From the NCBI GenBank assembly GCA_000697665.1, contig KL197757.1, positions 166,796 through 208,427 on the forward strand: 41,632 nucleotides of DNA, written 5' to 3'. Below are positions 21,878 through 32,808 of the stretch, one piece after another (the stretch's first letter is position 1; each line of letters opens with the position of its first letter). The notes below the pieces were generated by a model. The model had not been told where the DNA came from and searched no databases. It worked only from the letters and a program-made list of their open reading frames with translations. The translations under genes and the position numbers were made by a program. The stretch is from Jaapia argillacea MUCL 33604. Lineage: Eukaryota; Basidiomycota; Agaricomycetes; Jaapiales; Jaapiaceae.

Positions 21878-24800
21878 AGCGCCTAGCATTGACAGCAGAT
21901 GTGAAGGCATGGACTAAGGTTCTTTCATCAGACAATAGATACGCTATATTACAAATGGACATTCCTGACTCAATTCGTGTATCCACTCTGAAGAAAAATG
22001 GAATTCCTTCCTTACGATTTGAGGTAGAATTTATTGGAAAGAACTGAAGCGCTGTAACAAAAACTCTACTCGACAGTGGAGCCACTGGAAACCTAATCAA
22101 TATTCAATTTGCTAAAAAGCATTGCATGAACATCCAGAAATTAGAACGACCTATCCCAGTTTACAATATCGATGACATGGAGAATTGAGATGGGAAAATC
22201 AAGTACTTTGTGGAACTTGACATGAAAGTCAAAGGATCAAAAAATACTTCCCATATCGAAACCAATCGATTCTATATCACCGACCTAGGACAAGAAAATG
22301 TCGTCCTAGGAACCGATTGGTTACACAAACACAATCCAGAAGTTGAATGGCAAAACTTCAATCTGAAGTTTACACGTTGCCCCAGTACCTGTCGCATACA
22401 GGGATTATGCACTATTCATGCAAAACCATCCGATCAACCTGCCACCACATTATGGGAAACCGAACCTGTGCATGTGTCATACACAACAAAACAGGGAGCG
22501 TTTTACGCCGTTGCAGACCAGGAGTCTACTCCACAATTGGTCCAAAATACGTCCTACATATTGCAACATCCTATACAGAAAAAAGGACGAGCCCTACAAA
22601 AAGCATCCAGACATCATATCCCATCTTCATGGACTACAGAACAAATGGAACCAGTGAACCCATTTGATCAGGTAGCCAACAAATGGCATCACAAAGGAAT
22701 TCAAACCTATTGAATTATCACCGGTCATCCAGACCCAATGGAACCAACCATCCCTGATTATGTCCCCTTGTCAAAACAACATAAAGTTCCAATCCCTGCA
22801 AAACACGCTGCAGGAATATGAATTCAGGCATATGGGAACAAATCAATCGAATTAGCATTAAAAGATGCTCAGAAAAGGGGAGAGAAAACATTTGAAGAAA
22901 TGGTTCCACTGGAATATCGAAAACACCAAAAAGTCTTTGAGAAAAAGGCTTCGGAATGATTCCCGAAGGAAAGAATTTGGGATCATGGGATAGAACCCAA
23001 GGAGGATTGGAAACCTCACAACTCCAAAACCTACTCGCTATCCCCCACAGAACAAAAGGAACTTGATGCATTTCTAAAAGAACAGCTGTGCAAAGGATAT
23101 ATTCAACCTTCAAAATCACCACTCTCCTCACCATTCTTCTTTGTTGACAAGAAGGATGGGAAACTCTGTCCCACACAGGATTATTGTTATCTCAATTCAC
23201 AAACCGTCAAAAACGATTATCCTATCCCCCTGATATCTGAATTAATCGATAAACTCAAAAATGCTAACGTTTATTCGAAGTTGGATCTGCGATGGGGATA
23301 CAATAATGTTCGTATCAAGGATGGAGATCAATGGAAAGCAGCATTCAAAACAAATCGCAGATTGTTCGAACCCATGGTCATGTTTTTTGGCCTTACCAAT
23401 TCACCCGCCACATTCCAAACCATGATGAATGAACTATTCAAAGACCTCATTGACCGAGGAGTCGTCATCATATATCTGGACAATATCCTCATCTTCATGG
23501 ACACACTAGAAGAACACAGGAAGATAATGCATGATGTTCTTCACATCTTGGAGGAAAACAATCTTTTCCTCAAACTGGAGAAATGTACTTTTGAAACATC
23601 AAAAGTTGAATACCTTGGAGTGATCGTCTCTCACAACCTTGTGGAGATGGATCCCATCAAGGTTTCTGGTATCCTTGATTGGCCTACACCAAAAACGGTC
23701 AAAGAGGTCCAATCTTTTGTAGGATTCTGCAATTTTTATTGACAATTCATCAAAGACTTCTCAAAAGTTGCACGACCATTATTCAAACTCACAAAAAAGG
23801 ATCACTCCTGGGATTGGACGAAAAAATGTGAAAATGCATTCCAAGAATTAAAGAAATTGTTCACTTCCTCTCCAACTCTGGTCATGCCTGATCCCAACAA
23901 ACCATTTTGCATCGAATGTGACACATCCGACTACGCGATGGGGGCTGTTTTGACACAACTAGAATCCAATACCAACTACCACCCTGTGGCCTATTTATCA
24001 AAATCACTATCCGACGCTGAACACAACTACAACATATACAATATAGAACTACTCACAATCATACGTGCCATGGATGCATGGCGACACTATCTGGAAAAAT
24101 GCAAACATATCATCAAGATCTATACAGATCACCAAAATCTGGAATATTTCACAACTGCTCAGAAACTCAGCCAATGCCAGGCTAGATGGGCCCAGTTCTT
24201 AACCCGTTTCAACTTCATGTTGATCCACAAGCCTGGGAAAACAAACAAATCAGATGGTCTTTCGAGATAAATCAACCATAAGGAGGGGGTAGAAACTGAC
24301 AATAAAGATTGCATACTTTTAGGACCCCAACTTTTCTCAAAATCGATCGACACAAAATCACTGTTTTGCACGAATCCCATCAGAAGAGGGAATGCCACAA
24401 CTGAAAACCCATCTGTTGCCTGACAAATCAGACTCAATATTCGACAAGCATTAACCTATATGACACTTACTGGAGATCAGGAGCTAAAAAACGAAATCCA
24501 AAAGAGTATGGAACTCGATGATGAAGTGTCAACAGCGATCCAAGTCATCAAGAAACAAGGACCTCAATCCTTAAGTAAAGGATTAGAGGAATGGAACTTG
24601 GAAGACAGGTTAATCCTCTACTGAGGAAAGATCTACGTTCCAAAAAATCACAACCTACGACAAAAGATCGTTCGATCTTGTCATGATCCACCAATCAGAG
24701 GACATCCAGGACAATACAAAACCCTGGAGATTGTGCAAAGAGACTATTGGTGGCCTGGAATGTCGATCTTTGTTAAAGAATATGTCAATGGATGCACTAT

Positions 24801-26190
24801 CTGTCAATCAATGAAACCTAGAACGCACCCAACCCAGGAACCGCTTCACCCTACAGAAATTCCAGAATGACCATTTGGAACTGTCACCAATGACTTCCTC
24901 ACAGGATTACCGGAAGCTGATGGATACGACGCTATACACATAGCCATGGACACATCCACCAAAACCGCTATTATCACACCCTGCCACAAAACAATAGACT
25001 CTGAAGGCACTGCAGAAATCCTCTATAACAATGCCTTTCGGTGTTATGGATTCCTGGACAAATTAATATCCGATAGAGGACCTCAATTCACATCAGCAGT
25101 ACTCAAAACCCTCCTTGATCGGTTTGGAGTGCGATCAGCACTCAGCACAGCCTTTCATCCACAAACCGATGGAGCCACAGAAAGAATCAATCAGGAAACA
25201 GAAGTCTATCTTCGAATGTTCTGTAATCGAAATCAGAACAATTGGCCATTGCTTCTACCAATCATAGAACTCACTCATAATACATGAGTACACTCCATCA
25301 CCAAGAAAACTCCATTCGAACTAATGCATGGTTTCACACCAAACATCGCCCCATCCCTGAAACCGGCACCAGATGTTCCCTGAGCAGATCTACAACTAGA
25401 ACAACTACGACAAGCAAGGAAAGAGGCTGAAGCATGTTTCATCATTGCTTCAGAAGCTATGAAGAAACAACACAACAAATATGGAGAGAAAGGACCCCAA
25501 TTCCTGAAAGGAGATTATGTTTGGCTAGAAGGAACAAATGTTTGAACTGAATATCCTTCCGCCAAACTGTCACCCAAATGCCATGGACCCTTCGAAATTG
25601 AAACCATCATAGCCCCTGGAACATATCGACTGAAACTACTGAAGAAATGGAGAATTCATCCAGTGTTTCATGCAGGACTTCTAACTCCATATGTTGAAAC
25701 CGATGCACACGGCCCCAACTTCACAAAACCCCTTCCAGATCTAATCGAAGGGGAAGAAGAATTTGAAGTCAAAGAAATCATCAACTTGAAATACACGAAT
25801 CAGAGGACCAAAAAGAATGTCAAATATTTGGTCAAATGGAAAGGCTATCCAGAGTCAGACAATACTTGGGAACCGATCGGAAACTTAAGCCACACATCAG
25901 AATACATCGAAGAGTTTCACAGAAAAAACCCTAAATCACCTCACCCAGCTTCCATTCTACTTGCCGTTTTGAAAGTACCAGAAGAACAATGGACTCATGC
26001 TTGGATTGACATAGAAGCAAATCATGCCCCAAGGCAATGCTTCCCTACAGCCCCAGAATTTTTACCGCAAAATCCTGACCCCAGGAATATAAGAAATCGA
26101 CTCCTGGACTTTATTCAACATCATTCCACTGTCCCAGTGAAATATCTGTACTCTCAATCTCTCAAGCTCACTCCTCGTCTCCCACTATAA
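21874..26190 (+). pseudogene. pol: pol of the Ty3 element (protease, RT, RNase H, integrase, chromodomain)
   Basis: One frame is maintained for 4.3 kb. Domains in order: protease (TLLDSGATGN, DSG active site); reverse transcriptase ([41 protein letters not shown] and [10 protein letters not shown], where the catalytic YxDD second Asp is Asn); RNase H (IECDTSDYAMGAVL); integrase zinc region (HxxxxxGHPG, CTICQ) and DDE core (TNDFLTGLPE, ISDRGPQFTS, DGATERINQE); and a C-terminal chromodomain (EFEVKEIINLKY, YLVKWKGYPESDNTWEP). In-frame stops: TGA at 22045, 22186, 22711, 22819, 22957, 23740, 24421, 24622, 24868, 25285, 25381 and 25543, and TAA at 24268. At several (23740, 25285, 25543) the family usually has Arg. 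The chromodomain would steer integration to marked chromatin. Dead copy. Confidence 0.93.
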
Positions 26191-26195
26191 CCAAC

Positions 26196-27358
26196 ATGTC
26201 TTCCACCTACTCTGATAATGGCTACAATGGCGAGTCTCCCCTCATCAAGTCACTCCCCGACCTCGTTCCATCCACCACTTCACTTCCACCTTATGGGTCT
26301 TCTTGCAAAGAAGACAACGATGATTTCGACAGCATCTATTACAACCCTCCAGCAAATGTAAAAAGAGAACCACTCTCTCCCCGCATCCCAACTCCCCTTC
26401 CTCCCCACATTCCAACTCCTATTGCTGCATACAGGACTACCTGTAAAACCGAGTCTCCAGTCACCACCTCACTGTCCACTCCACTCACGGAGCCACCAAC
26501 CCTCAAAAATCTGTGGCTTGGAACCAATTTTCGTGCCTCGTACAATGTATGGGGAAATACGGTTAACAATTGCAAGTCACCATCACCTTCTCCCCCACCT
26601 CTTCATCGATCTGGTTGCATCCCATCAACCAAATGTTGGAACTGTAACAGGTTTGGACATGAAAAATGAGATTGTTCTCGTCCCTGTATCATTCAATCTT
26701 GTCCTCGCCCATGCACTGCCAAAAAAACCTATTTCCCCACTACTCCTCCTCCTCATCATAGTCTCTCTTATCACCCCAAAACTCCTGACTATATCAGAAA
26801 CCCACAGCCACTTCCTCGAATTCCCACTCCAGCTTGATCCCCTATCCCTGTCCCGACACCCCCACCTCACCCTTGGACCTCCCCTGCTATCATCCTGGCC
26901 TATGTTGAACCAGAAGTTGGTCCTGCCTTCACATGGCCACCTCCTCCTACGAAGAAATTCATAGCTCGAGGCCCCAATATGATGCTGGCAGGTGCATACT
27001 CCAAACATTTGGAGTTCCTCAATCAACAAGAAACTCAGGCTCATCAAGGAGTCCAAGCAGCATTAGAGTTATGGATGTCTTGGGCTCGAATGCGAGAACA
27101 ACATCTTAATATAACTGTTGGACGAGATTGGCCACAAGTCACGCTTGTCTATCGATGAGCCCCCCCCCCCCCCCCCCACCAAACCAAGATCTCTACATTC
27201 CTCAAACGATCGACTATAATGGCCCACTCCCATTCAACAATATACAGGCCACCACTAGCAAAATTCGACTTGCAGAAATGCCCGGACCCTCTTGGGACGA
27301 ATGGAACAAGTTCACTGGGTCTCAAAAGCTCGCATTTCGGGAGAAATATTGGGCTTAG
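26196..27358 (+). pseudogene. Third ORF of the Ty3 element, zinc-knuckle protein of unknown role
   Basis: Its ATG lies five bases after the pol stop (context CCAACATGTC), which would suit reinitiation. It encodes about 385 residues: an acidic/Ser N-terminus (MSSTYSDNGYNGESP), Pro-rich segments, one CX2CX4HX4C knuckle (CWNCNRFGHEK then DC), more Pro-rich sequence, a segment AALELWMSWARMREQHL, and a conserved-looking tail (AEMPGPSWDEWNKFTGSQ) ending TAG at 27,356-27,358. TGA interrupts at 26667 (inside the knuckle, where Arg fits), 26835 and 27156. An 18-C run at 27,160-27,177 puts the tail in a different frame. It has no signal peptide or transmembrane segment, so I do not call it an envelope. 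A role in RNA binding or packaging is inference. Confidence 0.7.
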
Positions 27359-27369
27359 AAAGGGGATAG
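27357..27369 (+). promoter_or_regulatory. Polypurine tract
   Basis: AGAAAGGGGATAG directly precedes the 3' LTR and overlaps the end of the third ORF. It is the expected plus-strand primer. Confidence 0.75.
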
Positions 27370-27782
27370 TGTTACGAACCACATCTCAGTAGGACTATTT
27401 TCACTTTTCTTCACTTCACCTCACTTCACCTATGGACTATGGACTGCGGACTACAGACTATGGACTCCTATTTCCCTTTGACTCACCTTGACTCCTGTTT
27501 ACTTACTCATCCTTACTACGGACTTACTCATCTGGACTGTGCTTACTACGGACTGTGCTTTATCCAGTATATATACCTGCCTGTACTCGCTAATACTCCC
27601 CATCTTGTTCACTTTGTCAATACATGTCTTTACTTGCATTCCTACAAAGTCTGACTTGGTCTCTATCTGGTTTCCTCTCTTCTATCATCCTCATACCGCC
27701 TCACTCTGCGTTGCAACCTAAGTACCATCAGAGAAGTACACCGTCTTGACTTCAGTACTTCGTTGAAGTAACAACTTTAACA
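27370..27782 (+). repeat. 3' LTR of the Ty3 element
   Basis: 413 bp, TGTTACG..TTTAACA, followed by the CTTCA duplication (27,783-27,787). The same TATA and ATCTTGTTCA spacing is kept. Differences from the 5' LTR are almost all CpG transitions. Confidence 0.95.
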
Positions 27783-27787
27783 CTTCA

Positions 27788-28110
27788 ACTCTGGCTCTTT
27801 GTATCAAATTCATCAGGCGGTCACTTTCTATTATCAAAGTTCACTTTCTGCTATCGAGCTTTCACCCTCTATAGTCTGCGCTTGCTCTCTGTTGCTGTTT
27901 TTCTAATTGCTCTCTGTCCTCTCTGGTCATCGACATTTACTCTGGATCTTTGCTACACCCACTCATTGCAATCTCTGCTTTCATTCACATTCTATCTCAG
28001 GTGTTTACTTTCAGATGTTCACACACCATCTTAAACTCTTACTCTTCATTGATATACGTTCTCTCTCAATCTTAGCTCGGTCTTTTTTGACCTCAATCGT
28101 TCTCAGAATT
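27788..28110 (+). other. Upstream region of the Plavaka gene
   Basis: Non-coding and pyrimidine-rich, with repeated TTCACTTTCT and TTGCTCTCTGT words similar in style to 15.35-15.53 kb. It may contain the transposase promoter or subterminal repeats of the element. No clear TATA box. Confidence 0.35.
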
Positions 28111-31100
28111 ATGGTGAAGACCAAGATCTCTGATCTTCAAGATAGGACGTGCCCTGCATGTTCACGTGTGTACAACACAAAGGGAGGTATGCATTCCCAC
28201 CTCTCTCAATCTAAGAAGTGTGCTTGGTATAGAAAGGGAAAGAATAAGGAGGTTGAGGCAGGATTTTGGGAGGATGATAGAGATGGGATGAATGAGTTGG
28301 ATTTGGAATGGAGAGGTGATGATTTTGGAGGAGATGGACCTGAGGGTGTTGAGCGAGATGGAGATGAAGACGATCGTGATGGATTGGGAGGTGATATTGG
28401 AGATGGAGATGGAGAATTTCAGGATGTTGATCAGGGAGATGCAGGGCCCTCTCATCAGGGGAGATTTATGGAGGATGACAAGGATGAGAGAGTCATTGTA
28501 GAACATCCTACTGCTGGGAAGGTTCTACAAGTGGATAAGACGTTGCATGACATGTGGAGGAGGCATTTTGGGGAGAGATTGGAGAAGGGTACTGATCAGG
28601 ATGGTGACGTTGCAATGGATTCTGATGAGGATTCTATTGCTAATGGAGAGGTGGAAGGAGATGCATTTACGCCTTTTGCTTCTGAGTTGGATTGGAGGAT
28701 AGCACAGTGGGCAATACAGGAGTCACCTTGGTAAAGGGTCTTTTGATAGATTACTGGCTATACCTGGTGTGTGTAACTTCTATAATCATAATTTTTCCCT
28801 TGCTGATGTGGATCTTAGGTTAAGGAGAAGCTAGGACTGTCTTACAAAAATGTACTTGGTATTCACAAGCTTGTTGATTCCATACCTGAACGAGCTCCCT
28901 GGCTCCATCATCCTACGAGACAACCCAGAAGAGCAACATCTCATTCAGTACAGAGATATTCTCAAGCTTATTCAAAGTCTATTCACCAACCCAGCTCATG
29001 CTAAAGATATGAGATATGCTCCCATACGAGTATACAGTGATGCAGAGAAGACCCAGAGGATCTACCATGAGATGTGGACAGGAAGATGGTGGAACATTAT
29101 CCAGGTGAGTGCATGGATAAGTGCTCTGATTGTCTATGCCAAGAAGCTAATCTCTTCCATTTCTAGAACGCACTTCCCAGAGGAGCGACCGTAGCTCCAA
29201 TCATCATTTCCACCGACAAGACCCAGCTCACCCAATTCTCTGGCTCCAACAGCACCTATCCTGTATATCTTACCATTGGAAATCTTCCAAAGTCTATTCA
29301 CCGACGACCCTCAGAACATGGAACAGTTTTGTTGGGATATCTGTCTGCTGACAAAATCATGGGATCTGTTAAGAATCACACCATGCTACGCCTATTTTCA
29401 TTTTTCTTGTTGTTCGACACTCCTCATGGATATCTGATCCTTCCATATATGGGATCATCAAGCACTACGATCATATTCCTCCCGAACACAAGGGACGGGT
29501 TCATATCCCTTCAACATCCCTCCAGTACATTCTCACTCCTGATCATCAGACCTCCGGTGCATATCTGCACACTCAACCTTATCGTACCCAACCTCTGACA
29601 TTCTGACTCCTCGTTACATCAACACTCCATCTTCCAGTATGACCCAGGCCATGGACTACAGACCCCTACGTCTCTGACTCATAGATCAGACCATTGACTG
29701 TGGACTACAGACTACAGACCCCTAACTACAGACTCCTATCTTCCTGACTCATTTCGACTCATGTTTACTATTGTTCTACTACTGTTTTACTCATTGCTAC
29801 TACAGACTATGGACTGTGCTTCATCTTACTATATATACTTCCCTGTATTTGCTAGTATTCCCCATCTTGTTCACTTTGTCAATATAGATCGTTATCTCTA
29901 TTCACATTGTTCCAACTTGGTCTCTGTCTGATCATCTGTCTGGAAACCTCTGATAGTCTCTCATCCTCTCATTGTTCTACTTCTGTGGCTGTAGCCTAGG
30001 CATCATCAGAGAAGTATCAAAGTCTTTCATTGTATACTTTGTTGAAGTAACAATCATAACAGGATTGTCCTTATCCAAAGCTGAGAAAAAGGCCAAGATG
30101 CAGCACCTATTTCATGAGTCAATGCACACCATTCTGGAGCCCCTACACATCGCCAGGGAGAAGGGAGTGGAGATGATTTATGGAGATGGCAGTGTAGCCT
30201 CATCTTCCTGATCCTTGCTGCCTATGTTGCCGATTATCCCGAGCAGTGTTTGGTGACTTGTGCCAAGAGTGGTACTTGTCCCAAATGCCAATGCCCAGAC
30301 AAGGAGCTTGGGGAGTCCACACCTGGAGCATCTAGAACATCAGATTGGACTTTGAATGTCATTCACTCCGCTCAGAAGGAGGTGTCTAGTAAAACAGAGT
30401 TCTCCAAGCTCTGTATGTCCCAGGATGTCTCTGGATGTGTTCACAGACCTTTCTGGGAAGGTTTTCCATTTGCCAATATTCACAAATCTATGACGCCCAA
30501 CGTTCTTCACCAACTCTATCAGGGCGTCTTTAAACACTTGGTGACTTGGTGCAAGTCAGCTATGGGTAGCTCGGAGCTGGACAAACATATACAATGCCTT
30601 CTCCCATCTTTTGGTACCTGTCATTTCAAGAACGGAATTTCCGCCTTGTCCCAGATATCCAGATTGGAAAGGAAGGACATGGCTAGGATCCTTCTTGCCT
30701 GCTTGACCAGCAAAATACCCAAGGAGGGAATTATTGCTTGTTGCTCTCTCTTGGATTTCATCTAACAAGCTCAAAACCCAACCCACGATGACACCACTCT
30801 CAGCTACATGCAAACCACCTTGGATACATTCCATTGACACAGAGATATTTTTATCACCCTTGGCATATGCCAAAACTTTAATATCCCTAAATTCCACTCC
30901 TTGCTTCACTATATCAACACCATACATCTATATGGTACCACCGACAACTACAACACAGAGATGTTTGAGCGTCTTCACATTGACTTGGCTAAGGATGCAT
31001 GGCATTCTACAAACCACAAAGATGAACGCCTGCAAATGGTCAAGTGGGTTACACGACAGGAAAAGGTGGCATCCTTTACTAGCTATGTGGCATGGAGAGA

Positions 31101-31914
31101 ACGTCAGTGATCTGCAGCTAAACCTCAACCTCCCATCCTCAAAACTAAAGGAGGCTCCCCCATCAAGCTTACAAAATGTCCTCAGGCTCCTGGCTTCTCT
31201 TTAGACAAGATTGAGACTCTTCATTCCGCACCAGGCTTGACAAGAGATCTCATAAAATATCTAGCCCCTCTCTCCTCCATGACACCCACACATTACGACC
31301 TCCCATTTGATTGTCTTGATGTTTTTCATAACATCAAATTCTCTCCTCCTTCCTTGGATGATCAAAAGGAGGAGAAGGATGCAATCAAAGCCTTTCCAGC
31401 TCTCAAAGGAAAACCATCATGATTCGACACCGCTATTGTTGTGGTCAGTGATGAAGCACTTTCCACAGGCCTTGCAGGTATAATTCAAACATCCTGTTTC
31501 TGACAACTATATTGCATTTTCTGACTTCTTGTTTTAGGGACTAGAGTGGGATGTGTACGCTGCATATTCAAGCTACCTACCAAGATTTGGGATTCAGAGT
31601 TCCATGATCACATTTCCGCCCCTCATCAGTAGCCAAAGGAGCCTTTGGCTCACGTTGAGTGGTATAGCCCACTGGCTGGAGCCGCTGATCCCAACCATAT
31701 GATGTATGAGGTTAGCAAACCCTGCCCACAAGCTGACGGTACTCCTCCTGGTGCTGTGGTGTGTCTATCTGATGTTTGCCAGAGTTGTCAACTTGTTCCC
31801 AAATTTCCCAAAGAGCTCGACACTTCCTGAGAGAGTCATAAAGTGCTTGAACAGTGTAATGCATTTTTTGTAAACAACTGGACTTCTCTATACTCCTATC
31901 AGACTATCTGGTAG
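28111..31914 (+). pseudogene. Plavaka-type transposase, split by a solo LTR
   Basis: ATG at 28,111 (MVKTKISDLQDRTCPAC). An N-terminal zinc finger (CPACSRVYNTKGGMHSHLSQ) is followed by an Asp/Glu-rich stretch, ELDWRIAQWA, IYHEMWTGRWWN, IISTDKTQLTQFSG, GVEMIYGDG, YVADYPEQCLV with CPKC, NVLHQLYQGVFKHLV, HFKNGISALSQISR, TTDNYNTEMFERLHID and a tail ending SYQTIW-TAG. This block order is characteristic of Agaricomycete Plavaka/KDZ-related transposases, from memory. Introns: 28769-28818, 29105-29166 and 31478-31537. Damage: frameshifts near 28727, 28905 and 30200; stops TAA 30763, TGA 30835, TGA 31108, TGA 31420 and TAG 31630; and the LTR at 29367-30061. The reading frame continues once LTR plus one target repeat are removed. 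Confidence 0.85.
29367..30061 (+). mobile_element. Solo LTR (695 bp) related to the Ty3 LTRs
   Basis: Starts TGTTAAGAATCACACC and ends GTAACAATCATAACA, flanked by GGATC (29,362-29,366) and GGATT (30,062-30,066), a target duplication with one C/T change. It shares TATATATA, CCCCATCTTGTTCACTTTGT and the GAAGTAAC end with the 413-bp LTRs but is longer in U3, so it is a related family. It sits within the Plavaka coding frame. Confidence 0.85.
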
Positions 31915-32220
31915 CTTTCTGTACTATAGATTGTTGATGTCTACCTATGGCCAATATATGGAACTCTAAAACAAACTCAATTCTATATAGAGCTTTTTTG
32001 GGTCCTATGAAAAATTGTGGACATCTTCTAAAGTTATGTAGATTAAAATGTTCTAGATCTGTCTGGGCCTATAGTATGTAAGAGCTCTAAATAGGGTTTT
32101 GCATTCGTTTATGGAAGGTGCTATCTTTAGAAACCGTTGTCAAGTTCTTGGATCTAGAAACTGTTTTTCCTGATGGCCGACACACTGCAAGCCTGACAAC
32201 TCTGATCTCCTTGAGTTTAA
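31915..32220. other. AT-rich spacer downstream of Plavaka
   Basis: AT-rich, no gene. It contains GTTTTTCCTGATGGCC (32,163-32,178), the exact inverse of a 16-mer at 9075-9090, then CACACTGCAAG. It may be the 3' end of the transposon. Confidence 0.35.
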
Positions 32221-32233
32221 TCCTGAATCCGTG

Positions 32234-32511
32234 AACCTTATGGACAGCCATTCCGACCCATCCACTTCCCTGACTTGTTCAGTCCACTGGCTCAGGAGGC
32301 GCACACCATCTTGTCCTCATGTTTGTCTGCTTGTGGGGCTCTCAATGATTCAAACCTCCTCACTGCTAATGGCATCTACTGAGGCATGTGTGCTGGGGAG
32401 AACATGTTCCACGTGTTAGACCTGGGAAGGAAATATAGTTTTGAGGATTGGACGATGGATACGGGATGGGCTAAGCTTGCAGGGTGTTTGGGGCGGAGGG
32501 TTGATGGATAG
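32234..32511 (+). pseudogene. Unrecognised coding remnant
   Basis: A protein-like frame reads EPYGQPFRPIHFPDLFSP, AQEAHTILSSCLSACGAL, MCAGENMFHVLDLGRKYSF and EDWTMDTGWAKLAGC, with TGA after NGIY (a CGA-origin stop would fit) and TAG near the end. I do not recognise the family. It might be part of the neighbouring transposon or a separate gene fragment. Confidence 0.3.
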
Positions 32512-32808
32512 CCAGTTTGGTAGTGGGTGAAAATTTGATTAGGTGTTGGACACCGGGATGGTATGTTCCCCTCTTTCTTATTTTATACTCTTCATTCATA
32601 ATCGCTCTTGGGTGGTGCGTTTGGAATTAGACTGAGATTTGAGATGGCAGTCAAATGGGTATAGAGTGATTTTCTTGTAGGGTACTCTTTGGGCAGGTTG
32701 CTATGCATCGTATCAAAATGGTACATCCTCCTCTTTTCACCTTTGTCACTACTCATCCAGGATGCCTGTTGTACAGGAGGTCTATGTACTAGACCTCCGC
32801 CAGACAGG

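Larger units (their letters stand above)
16624..27782 (+). mobile_element. Ty3/gypsy chromovirus, complete with both LTRs, containing a nested Tc1-like element
   Basis: Bounded by a 414-bp 5' LTR and a 413-bp 3' LTR (TGTTACGAACC...TTTAACA) and flanked by a perfect 5-bp target duplication, CTTCA, at 16,619-16,623 and 27,783-27,787. It spans 11,159 bp and would be about 8.29 kb without the nested transposon. Order: LTR, primer site, gag, pol (protease, RT, RNase H, integrase, chromodomain), third ORF, polypurine tract, LTR. Integrase after RT/RNase H and a C-terminal chromodomain place it among chromoviruses. All coding parts are riddled with stops, so it is not autonomous. Confidence 0.95.

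Noticed and set aside
21874-26190. A variant code or programmed readthrough with TGA as Arg
   Set aside because: Many ordinary frames end at TGA, the LTRs independently show CpG decay, and nuclear TGA=Arg is not known. Mutation explains the pattern more simply.
26196-27358. The third ORF as an envelope gene
   Set aside because: No signal peptide, transmembrane segment or Cys-rich ectodomain; it has a nucleic-acid-type zinc knuckle.
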